DNA from: JACCXG01 sp963785755
GTDB lineage: Bacteria; Acidobacteriota; Vicinamibacteria; Vicinamibacterales; 2-12-FULL-66-21
Direction: 5' to 3'
DNA length: 64,000 nt
Assembly: GCA_963785755.1 (NCBI GenBank)
Contig: CAWAXG010000071.1
Coordinates: 558,001 to 622,000 of the forward strand
Shown: positions 8,876-16,665 of the stretch, piece after piece
Position numbering within the stretch: position 1 is the stretch's first letter
How the letters are laid out: every line of letters begins with the position of its first letter
Translations under genes and position numbers: made by a program
The notes under the pieces: model-generated
Told to the model about the DNA's origin: nothing
The model's database searches: none
The model's input: the letters and a program-made list of their open reading frames with translations, nothing else

Positions 8876-9974
8876 TCTCGAGCTGATCGTACCGGCACTC
8901 GGCGGGCGGCTTGTCGGGACGCCAGCGCAGGAATGTCGTGCCATGCCGGAAGCGCCGGCCCTGCAGATGGTCGTACTTGACCTCGCAGACGCGTTCGACG
9001 CGCAGCGGCTCCCAGGAGAGATCCTTGCCGGCGCTCCAACGGCTCTGGCCGCCCGGCAGCCGATCGAATTCGTGCGCGCTCGCCTGCGCCCATTCGCGCC
9101 AGGGATGATTCGCGAGCGCTTCCTCGCGGAGCGGCGCGAGCTCGATCGCCAGCTGCTTCCGCATCGCCATCGTGAACGCGGACGTGACCCCCACGTGCTG
9201 GAGCGTCCCGTGCTCGTCGTAGAGCCCGAGCAGCAACGAGCCGATCGCGTCCTTTCCGCTCTTGTGCCAGCGAAAACCGGCGACGGCGCAGTCGGCCGTC
9301 CGCGCGTGCTTGATCTTGACCATCGCGCGTTTGCCGGGCTCGTAGTGGCCTGCTGCCGCCTTCGCGATCACGCCGTCGAGCCCGGCCCCTTCGAATCGTG
9401 CCAGCCACTCGGCGGCCACATCCCGATCGCGGGTCACCGGCGTGAGATGGATGGGCGGGGCGGCATCAGCCAGCAGCTGTTCCAGCTGCGCGCGCCGATC
9501 GCTCTGCGGCGCGCTGCGGAGATCCCGTCCCTCGATCGCCAGGAGGTCGAAAGCGACGAATGCGGCGGGCATGGCCTTCGACAGCTTCGCGACCCTGGAT
9601 GCCGCGGGATGCAGGCGCAGCTGCAGCGCATCGAAGTCGAGCCCGCCCCCCGTCGCAATGACGATCTCTCCATCGAGCACGCATCCGTCAGGCAGCCGTT
9701 CGAGGAACGTCTCGTGGAGCTCGGGAAAGTAACGGTCGAGCGGCCGCAGGTCGCGGCTCTGGATGAAGACCTGCGACGAGCCGCGAAAGACGATGGCGCG
9801 AAAGCCATCCCACTTGGGCTCGTAGAGCAGGCCTTCACCATGCGGCAGCTCTTCGGCGAGCTTCGCCAGCATCGGTTCGATCGGCGGAGCAATCGGGAAC
9901 GTTCCCGGCGCGAAGGCGGCTGTTCCGTTCGCGTTCTGCTCGGCTGCCTTCTGTTGCTGAGTCCTGCGTGCCAT
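8820..9974 (-). CDS. ATP-dependent DNA ligase (LigD-ligase/LigC type)
   Basis: 384 residues from ATG 9974. Motif I is EPKWDGFR with adenylated Lys54; LDGEIVI (motif III) and the MVKIKH motif V follow, then the OB-fold. It seals nicks using ATP and resembles the ligase domain of LigD and mycobacterial LigC. There is no nuclease or polymerase domain. The gene is convergent with the PrimPol gene, with 56 bases of 3' overlap. A longer frame from 10025 adds a non-conserved N terminus and was not used. The partner PrimPol suggests a shared repair role. Confidence 0.88.
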   Translation of the reverse strand: MARRTQQQKAAEQNANGTAAFAPGTFPIAPPIEPMLAKLAEELPHGEGLLYEPKWDGFRAIVFRGSSQVFIQSRDLRPLDRYFPELHETFLERLPDGCVLDGEIVIATGGGLDFDALQLRLHPAASRVAKLSKAMPAAFVAFDLLAIEGRDLRSAPQSDRRAQLEQLLADAAPPIHLTPVTRDRDVAAEWLARFEGAGLDGVIAKAAAGHYEPGKRAMVKIKHARTADCAVAGFRWHKSGKDAIGSLLLGLYDEHGTLQHVGVTSAFTMAMRKQLAIELAPLREEALANHPWREWAQASAHEFDRLPGGQSRWSAGKDLSWEPLRVERVCEVKYDHLQGRRFRHGTTFLRWRPDKPPAECRYDQLEITKPYELEKVFGAGRPRG

Positions 9975-10120
9975 CCGAAGGAATCTATCAGACGCCGCCG
10001 CTGGAACGGCGAGCGGCAGCCCCAATCCGGTGGCCTCCGCAAGCGTTCACGAAACCGCGAAAGCGGACCATAATTGAGCGCTCTGACTGTGGTGGCTGAG
10101 GACCAACCGAGGATCAATAA

Positions 10121-11164
10121 ATGCAACGTGCCATGAGGCCCCTTGTCGCGTGCGTCTGCTGGCTCGCGCTGACCGGGCTGGCCGGGGCTCAGAATCCGCA
10201 TCTGGTGGTGTACGAAGGCACCGCCGGTCCGGGTCGGGGCAAGCACGTCGTTTTCCTTGCCGGCGATCACGAGTACCGCTCCGAGGAGACGTTGCCGGCC
10301 CTGGCGCGGATCCTGGCGAGGCACTACGGGTTCAAGTGCAGCGTCTTCATCACCACCGACCCGAAGACCGGCTTCATCGAGCCGGGCAGTTCGCACATCT
10401 CGGGACTCGACGCGCTGGCGGGCGCGGATCTGATGGTGGTGTTCCTGCGCTTCCAGGATTTCCCCGACGATCAGATGCGCCATATCGTCGAGTACCTCAA
10501 TCGCGGCGGTCCGGTGGTCGGCTTCCGCACCGCGACCCACGCGTTCCAGATCAAGCGCCCGGATGCGACCTACCTCAAGTACACGTGGAAAGGCGGCGAG
10601 GAGAAGTATCCGGGAGGATTCGGCCGGCAGATTCTGGGTGAGACGTGGGTGTCGCACTACGGGAAGAACCATGCGCAGAGCTCCCGGCTCATCCTTCAAG
10701 CCGATCAGGCGAAGCATCCGATTCTGCGCGGGGTGAAGGATGTGTGGGTGCAGTCGGGCGGCTACACCGCCGACCCGATCGAAGGCAGCACCGTCCTCGC
10801 GCTCGGGCAGATTCTCGACGGCATGACCGCTGATGCGCCGCCGGCGAAAGACAAGAAAGAACTGCCCGTCGCCTGGTATCGCACCTATCAAGGATCGTCC
10901 GGCCGGTCCGGACGGGTATTCACGACCACGCACGGCGCTTCGGAGGATTTGCTGAACGAAGGCTTCCGCCGGTTGGCGGTCAACGGAATCCTGTGGGCGG
11001 CTGGGCTCGAGGCGAGCATCCGCGCGAACAACGACATCAGCTTCGTCGGGCCCTTTCAGCCGACGACCTACAATTTCAACGGCCACGTCAAAGGCGTGAA
11101 GCCGGCGGACCTCGCCGGCTGGGACTCGCCCATCATGCCGAAGACGGGAACGCAGGCGAAGTGA
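10121..11164 (+). CDS. Secreted ThuA-domain protein
   Basis: 347 residues. A signal peptide ends near LAGAQN at about residue 25. The ThuA-like fold (class I glutamine-amidotransferase-like) follows: VVFLAGDHEYRSEET, then DLMVVFLRFQDFPDDQM and GPVVGFRTATHAF. ThuA proteins are linked to sugar metabolism, but their chemistry is poorly defined. It heads a same-strand group with the SGNH/PVC dehydrogenase gene 45 bases downstream and the cupredoxin gene beyond, a set typical of extracytoplasmic carbohydrate oxidation. A start at the second Met (10133) is possible. Confidence 0.8.
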   Translation: MQRAMRPLVACVCWLALTGLAGAQNPHLVVYEGTAGPGRGKHVVFLAGDHEYRSEETLPALARILARHYGFKCSVFITTDPKTGFIEPGSSHISGLDALAGADLMVVFLRFQDFPDDQMRHIVEYLNRGGPVVGFRTATHAFQIKRPDATYLKYTWKGGEEKYPGGFGRQILGETWVSHYGKNHAQSSRLILQADQAKHPILRGVKDVWVQSGGYTADPIEGSTVLALGQILDGMTADAPPAKDKKELPVAWYRTYQGSSGRSGRVFTTTHGASEDLLNEGFRRLAVNGILWAAGLEASIRANNDISFVGPFQPTTYNFNGHVKGVKPADLAGWDSPIMPKTGTQAK

Positions 11165-11209
11165 ACCCTGGTCCGCAGGGATCCCCTGGGAGTACTGGAG
11201 CATTGGTGC

Positions 11210-13918
11210 ATGACTAAGACGCGTTGGTGGGCGTGCGGCGTGGCGCTCGCGATCGTGGGCTCGATGCAGGGCGGCGGCACCGCGGCCGCCACCTTCGAGC
11301 TCCGCGAAAAAGAGCACATCTGCATCGTCGGCAATACCCTGGCGGAGCGGCTGCAGTACGACGGCTGGCTGGAGACGATGCTGCAGGCGCGGTTTCCGAA
11401 GCACGAGCTCGCCGTCCGCAACCTCGGGTTCAGCGGCGATGAAATCGCGACACGCCTCCGGTCGAAGAATTTCGGGACGCCGGACGAGTGGCTCAGCGGG
11501 AAAGGGGAGCCAATCGGCGGATATCAGGAAAACCGCTTCGAAGGCACCAACACCAGAGCGGACGTGATCTTCGCCTTCTTCGGCTACAGCGAGTCGCACG
11601 CGGGGAAGGCCGGCGTCGACGCGTTCAAGCAGCAGCTCGCCGACTGGCTCAAGCACACGCTGGCCCAGCGATACAACGGCAAGACCGCCCCACGGATCGT
11701 GCTGTTCTCGCCGATCGCGCACGAGGATCTCGGCAGCCCCGATCTCCCGGACGGCCGCGAGAACAACGAGCGGCTCGAGCTCTACACTCGCGCCATGGGG
11801 GAAGTCGCGAAGGCGCATGGAGTGACGTTCGTCGACCTGTTCGCGCCGAGCCGCCAGCTGTACGCCGCGAGCAAGGCGCCGCTCACGATCCAGGGCATCC
11901 ACCTGAACGCCGAAGGGAACCGGCAGGTCGCGCAGGTCATCGACCGCGCCCTGTTCGGCGATCCGCCGCGTCATCAGGACGCGTATCTGTCGCGGCTGCG
12001 GCAGGCGGTCGTGGACAAGGACTTCCACTGGTTCAACCGCTACCGGGTGACCGACGGGTACTCGACGTACGGCGACCGCGCCTTCCTGAACTTCGTCCGC
12101 GGCACGCCGAGCAACGTGAACGCGAACGTCCTCAGCAAGACGGCCAAGGAAGACGTCCTGCCGACCAACTACGAAGTGCTGCAGCGGGAGTTGCCGATCC
12201 TGGATGTGATGACCGCGAACCGCGATCGGCGCATCTGGGCGATCGCGCGCGGCGCGGACGCGAAGGCCGATCCGAAAATAGACGACTCCGACACGCCCCC
12301 GGTCATCGACGCCAGGACCAACTTCCCCCGCGTGCCGACATTCCTGAGCGGCGAGGAGTCGCTGCAGAAGATGACGGTCGGCCAGGGGATCAAGATCGAG
12401 CTGTTCGCGTCGGAGAAGGAGTTCCCCGAGCTCGTCAACCCTGTTCAGATGGCGTTCGACACGCGCGGCCGGCTGTGGGTCGCCGTGTGGAAGAACTATC
12501 CGCACTGGCAGCCCAAGACGCCGATGGATGACAAGCTGCTCATCCTCGAAGACACGAACAGCGACGGCAAGGCGGACAAACGGACGGTGTTCGCCGGCGA
12601 CCTGCAGAATCCCACCGGCTTCGAGTTCTACAACGGCGGCGTCATTCTCGCCCAGCAGCCGAACGTCGTGTTCCTGAAGGACACGAACGGCGACGATAGC
12701 TACGACACGAAGGAGATCATCCTTCACGGATTCGATTCGGCCGACACCCATCACGCGATCAACAGCTTCACGTTCGATCCGGGTGGCGCGCTCTACATGC
12801 AGGAAGGCATCTTCCACCGCACCCAGGTCGAGACACCGTGGGGGCCGACGGTCCGGCAGGCCGACGGCGGCGTCTATCGCTTCGAGCCGCGCACGTGGAA
12901 GTTCGAGACGTTCATTCCGATGAACTTCCCGAATCCGCACGGCCACGTCTTCGATTTCTGGGGCCGCGACATCGTCTTCGACGCGACCGGAGGACAGCCG
13001 TTCTACGGTCCGTCGTTCTCGACGAAGAAGTACTACCCGGCGATGGAGACGCGCAACGCGCCGCAGCCGGGGAAGGTGCGCGTCCGGCCGGTGGGTGGCA
13101 CCGACATCCTCTCCAGCCGCCATTTCCCCGAGTCCCTCCAGGGGAACCTGATCGTGCTGAATGTGATTGGCTTCAGGGGGCTGCTGAACTACCGGCTGTC
13201 CGAGGATGGGGCGGGCCTCAAGATCACCGAGGCCGAGCCGATCCTGCAGTCAGCCGACGAGAACTTCCGTCCCGTCGACGCCGAGGTCGGACCGGATGGC
13301 GCCCTGTATTTCGTCGACTGGCACAATGCGATCATCGGGCACATGCAACACAACCTGCGGGACAAGACGCGCGATCGCGAACACGGCCGCGTCTTCCGCG
13401 TGACCTTCCCGGGCCGGCCGCTGTTGAAGCCGGCGCAGATCGCCGGGGCGCCGATCCCGCAACTGCTCGACCTGCTCAAGGAGCCGGAAGATCGTGTCCG
13501 CTATCGCACCAAGATCGAGTTGAGCGGCCGCGACACGAAGGAAGTCATCGCCGCGCTTCAGACCTGGATCGATCGTCTGGACCCGAAAGCGCAGGGCTAC
13601 GAGCATCACATGACGGAAGCGCTCTGGGTCCACCAGTGGCACAACCGCGTCAACGAGAAGCTGTTGACGCGGATGCTCCGTTCCAGTGAACCGTGGGCTC
13701 GCGCCGCCGCCACACGGGTGCTGTGCTACTGGCGGGATCGGGTGACGAACCCTCTGGCGCTGCTCAAGGCGCAGGCCAACGACGCGCACCCGGGCGTCCG
13801 GCTCGAAGCGGTCAGGGCCGCCAGTTTCTTCCAGACGACCGAAGCCGCGGCGGTCGCGCTCGAATCCTTGAATCACCCGCAGGATCGTTTTCTCGGTACA
13901 CGCTCGACCAGACCATGA
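11210..13918 (+). CDS. SGNH-like plus PVC-type membrane-bound dehydrogenase protein
   Basis: 902 residues as read. A signal peptide is followed by an SGNH-hydrolase-like domain (about 35-260) with GFSGDE and a late IHLN block; the usual nucleophile position reads GNTLAE, so hydrolase activity is doubtful. Residues about 390-740 form a beta-propeller of the Pirellula/Verrucomicrobium dehydrogenase type (WVAVWKNYPHW), then HEAT-like helices. No CxxCH heme motif is present, although relatives often carry one. Near the end, adding a T to the run at 13888-13891 would change the tail to RYTLDQTMNTLKPFMK, ending at 13944, which fits the family better. The cupredoxin gene follows. Confidence 0.78.
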   Translation: MTKTRWWACGVALAIVGSMQGGGTAAATFELREKEHICIVGNTLAERLQYDGWLETMLQARFPKHELAVRNLGFSGDEIATRLRSKNFGTPDEWLSGKGEPIGGYQENRFEGTNTRADVIFAFFGYSESHAGKAGVDAFKQQLADWLKHTLAQRYNGKTAPRIVLFSPIAHEDLGSPDLPDGRENNERLELYTRAMGEVAKAHGVTFVDLFAPSRQLYAASKAPLTIQGIHLNAEGNRQVAQVIDRALFGDPPRHQDAYLSRLRQAVVDKDFHWFNRYRVTDGYSTYGDRAFLNFVRGTPSNVNANVLSKTAKEDVLPTNYEVLQRELPILDVMTANRDRRIWAIARGADAKADPKIDDSDTPPVIDARTNFPRVPTFLSGEESLQKMTVGQGIKIELFASEKEFPELVNPVQMAFDTRGRLWVAVWKNYPHWQPKTPMDDKLLILEDTNSDGKADKRTVFAGDLQNPTGFEFYNGGVILAQQPNVVFLKDTNGDDSYDTKEIILHGFDSADTHHAINSFTFDPGGALYMQEGIFHRTQVETPWGPTVRQADGGVYRFEPRTWKFETFIPMNFPNPHGHVFDFWGRDIVFDATGGQPFYGPSFSTKKYYPAMETRNAPQPGKVRVRPVGGTDILSSRHFPESLQGNLIVLNVIGFRGLLNYRLSEDGAGLKITEAEPILQSADENFRPVDAEVGPDGALYFVDWHNAIIGHMQHNLRDKTRDREHGRVFRVTFPGRPLLKPAQIAGAPIPQLLDLLKEPEDRVRYRTKIELSGRDTKEVIAALQTWIDRLDPKAQGYEHHMTEALWVHQWHNRVNEKLLTRMLRSSEPWARAAATRVLCYWRDRVTNPLALLKAQANDAHPGVRLEAVRAASFFQTTEAAAVALESLNHPQDRFLGTRSTRP

Positions 13919-13975
13919 ACACGCTCAAGCCGTTCATGAAGTAAACCGGAATCCCACGTCTTCTATCGGATCACC

Positions 13976-15394
13976 ATGAATCTTCGTGCCCGAGCTCTGA
14001 TTGCCGTCGTAGCCGTGCTGCTGGCCGCGCGGGCGGCTGCGCAGCAGCCCGCGGCGCCGAAAGTGCTGTTCGAGACCTCGCCCCGCGCGGTCGAATACCA
14101 GCTCGGACGGCTGTCCAACGTCGAGCTGGTTCTCGTCGAGCGCAAAGCCGACGATCCGAAGTACCGCCCCGTCTATGTGGCGCTGCTGACTAGAAAGGGC
14201 CTCGGCCGCGAGTACTTCGACGAAGCGCTCGCGACGCTGATGAAGCTCGACAAGGGAACGCGGACGCAGGTGCTGCTCGACGCGCTCCCGAAGGTGCGGG
14301 CAGACGATGCCGAGACGCAGGACAAGCTTGTGGGTGTATTGCTGGCGCAGCCCGCGGCGACGCTGAAGAGCGAACGGGCGACGTTTGCCAAAGCGATCGA
14401 AGGCACGGAGTCCTCGCCTGCGGTCCTGCGTGCCGCGTACGGCGCGATGATGATCGCCGACGGCACTCCCCAGACTGTCTGGCCGGCGGCGTCGAAGCGC
14501 GAGGGGCATCTCCTCGAGTTGCTGCGCAGTGTGCCGCAGCTCGGGACCGCCAAGGACGTGCGTGCCAGTCTCTTCGATCCGATCGCGGCCCTCCTGCGTG
14601 ACACGCAAGACCCGGCGTTGCGCGGCGCGGCTCTCGCTGCGCTCGGCTGGACGCGTCAGGATGCGGCGACGTTTCAGCTTCTTGCTACGGAGGTACGGCA
14701 GGGAGCCGGCGCGGATCAGCGTGCCGCCGCCATCAGATCGCTTCAGCGCCTGCCGAGGGAGTCCTGGCCGCAAGGTGAGATCGAACCGCTGGCGCGCGCG
14801 ATCGTCGCCGCGGTTGCCAAGACTCCAGCGGAGCGCCGCACCGATCCCGTGACCACGGAAGCGATCCAGCTGGGTGAAAAACTCGCGGATGCGCTGCCAG
14901 ACGAGGCGAGAATTGCCGTCCGTCGCGACCTCCGCGCGCTCGGCGTCCAGGTCGTCCGCATCGAGACCGTTCCCGAGCAGATGATGTTCGACCTGAAATG
15001 GTTCGTGGTCGAGGCAGGCAAGCCCGTCCAGATCGTGTTCTCGAACCCCGACGCCATGTCGCACAACCTCCTGGTCGTGAAGCCCGGATCGTTGAAGGAG
15101 GTGGGAACGGCGGCGAGCACGATGACGCTGTCAGCCGATCCGAAGGCGAAGCCCTACGTCCCGGAGGGTCCCCTGGTGCTGCAGGCGACGCGGCTCCTCA
15201 ATTGGGCCGAGACGGAGCGACTGAGTTTTCCCGCCCCGAAGGAGCCAGGGGAATACCCGTTCGTCTGCACCTTCCCGGGCCACTGGGTGCGCATGTACGG
15301 CGTGATGCTCGTGGTCGAGAACCTCGAGGCGTGGGAGACGACGCGGACGCCGCCCAAGGATCCGATGACGAACCAGCCTTATCCGGCCCGCTGA
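13976..15394 (+). CDS. Secreted HEAT-like protein with C-terminal type 1 copper (cupredoxin) domain
   Basis: 472 residues. The signal peptide ends at ARAAAQ. Residues about 60-310 are helical repeats that could bind a partner. The last ~150 residues form a plastocyanin/azurin-like domain with probable copper ligands His363 (in MSHNLLV), Cys431, His436 and Met440 (VCTFPGHWVRM). It probably carries single electrons outside the cytoplasm. Placement after a PVC-type dehydrogenase that lacks its own heme suggests it may be the electron acceptor; that is inference. Confidence 0.8.
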   Translation: MNLRARALIAVVAVLLAARAAAQQPAAPKVLFETSPRAVEYQLGRLSNVELVLVERKADDPKYRPVYVALLTRKGLGREYFDEALATLMKLDKGTRTQVLLDALPKVRADDAETQDKLVGVLLAQPAATLKSERATFAKAIEGTESSPAVLRAAYGAMMIADGTPQTVWPAASKREGHLLELLRSVPQLGTAKDVRASLFDPIAALLRDTQDPALRGAALAALGWTRQDAATFQLLATEVRQGAGADQRAAAIRSLQRLPRESWPQGEIEPLARAIVAAVAKTPAERRTDPVTTEAIQLGEKLADALPDEARIAVRRDLRALGVQVVRIETVPEQMMFDLKWFVVEAGKPVQIVFSNPDAMSHNLLVVKPGSLKEVGTAASTMTLSADPKAKPYVPEGPLVLQATRLLNWAETERLSFPAPKEPGEYPFVCTFPGHWVRMYGVMLVVENLEAWETTRTPPKDPMTNQPYPAR

Positions 15395-15434
15395 CCGCGG
15401 TCCCCGTCTTCTGGCTGGTCACGAGCTGTGCTTC

Positions 15435-15460
15435 GTGCCGTCGTGCCGTCGTGCCGTCGT
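15435..15460. repeat. GTGCCGTC tandem octamers
   Basis: Three perfect GTGCCGTC units plus GTG, flanked by CTTC and GAAG that could close a hairpin. The reverse complement of the same octamer occurs twice at 63-78. It lies between the cupredoxin and protease genes. Confidence 0.75.
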
Positions 15461-15551
15461 GAAGCGCGTGAGCGCGGTCGTCCAGCCAAGCAGGCACGTT
15501 GACGCATTCGTGCGGGATCCTCCTGAGCCCCCAGCCCGTCCTACGAGTTAA

Positions 15552-16538
15552 ATGGTCCCCGCCCGCGCCTCGCATCCCGATCAGCACCTCCTCGACGCGT
15601 ACTCCCGCGCGGTCATCGGCGCGGTCGAGCTGGTCGCGCCAGCCGTCGTCTCTGTCGACGTGCGGAAGCGCGGCGCGGACGCGGCCAGGCGCTCGCCGGC
15701 TCAGACCGGGACCGGATCGGGCTTCGTGTTCGCCGCCGATGGTCTGATTCTGACCAACAGCCACGTCGTCGAGGACGCGTCGCAGATTGACGTGGTGCTG
15801 CCGGACGGCCGCGAGCGCAGCGCGGATCTGATCGGCCAGGACCCCGATACGGACGTCGCCGTCCTGCGGATCAGCGCCCCGGAATTGACCGCGCTCAGCT
15901 TCGGCGATTCGCAGACGCTGCGTCCCGGGCAGCTCGTGATCGCCATTGGCAACCCGTACGGCTTTCAGCACACCGTGACAGCGGGCGTGGTGAGCGCGTT
16001 GGGGCGGTCGCTGCGCGCCCGATCGGGGCGGCTCATCGAGCACGTGATTCAGACCGACGCCGCGCTCAATCCCGGCAACTCGGGTGGTCCGCTGGTGACG
16101 AGCGCCGGCCAGGTGATCGGCGTGAACACCGCGATCATCGCGGGAGGGCAGGGATTGAGCTTCGCCGTCCCGATTCGAACCGTCGTGACGGTCCTGCCGG
16201 CGCTGTTGCGCGATGGCCGGGTGCGCCGCGGGTATCTCGGGGTGGCCGGACAGGACGTGCCCCTGCTGCGGCGGGTGACGCGCTTCCATCGACTGACGCA
16301 GGCCTCGGGGGTGCTGGTGATCTCGCTGGAGGCGGACGGCCCGGCCCGCAGCGCGGGGCTGCGTGACGGTGACATCGTGGTGACGCTCGATGCGTCGGCA
16401 GTCGCGAGCCTCGACGATCTGCATCGTCTGCTCACCGAAGAGCGGATTGGCACCACCGTGACGCTGGGAATCCTTCGAGGGCCCGAGCGATTGGACCTGA
16501 ACGTGACTGTCGGCGATCGCACACACCGCCGGCCCTGA
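15552..16538 (+). CDS. HtrA/DegP-like trypsin-fold serine protease with one PDZ domain
   Basis: 328 residues. The catalytic triad is visible: His71 (TNSHVVED), Asp101 (DPDTDVAVL) and Ser177 (NPGNSGGPL). A single PDZ domain occupies about 225-320 (SAGLRDGDIVVTL). There is no signal peptide or membrane anchor, and the ATG at 15552 follows an in-frame TAA directly, so no longer start is available. The mature form may therefore be cytoplasmic, unusual for HtrA proteins. Family assignment is secure; the substrate is unknown. Confidence 0.88.
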   Translation: MVPARASHPDQHLLDAYSRAVIGAVELVAPAVVSVDVRKRGADAARRSPAQTGTGSGFVFAADGLILTNSHVVEDASQIDVVLPDGRERSADLIGQDPDTDVAVLRISAPELTALSFGDSQTLRPGQLVIAIGNPYGFQHTVTAGVVSALGRSLRARSGRLIEHVIQTDAALNPGNSGGPLVTSAGQVIGVNTAIIAGGQGLSFAVPIRTVVTVLPALLRDGRVRRGYLGVAGQDVPLLRRVTRFHRLTQASGVLVISLEADGPARSAGLRDGDIVVTLDASAVASLDDLHRLLTEERIGTTVTLGILRGPERLDLNVTVGDRTHRRP

Positions 16539-16665
16539 GCCGGGTGCCCGCACATGCCGCGGCGCCGAGCGCCGTCCCGCCTGTCGATCCACTGATTCAC
16601 CTCTGGCATTTGTATTTTCGCTGGAGGATTCAACTCCGCTAAGCTCTCCGCTGGAGGGTGTCGCG

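Noticed and set aside
8820..10025. Longer N terminus for the DNA ligase
   Set aside because: The added 17 residues are not conserved; ATG 9974 begins a normal leader to motif I.
9434..13123. Very long open frame on the minus strand (over 1,200 codons)
   Set aside because: It is antisense to the ThuA, SGNH/PVC and ligase genes; the translation is Arg/Asp/His-rich without domains. Open antisense frames are expected at this base composition.
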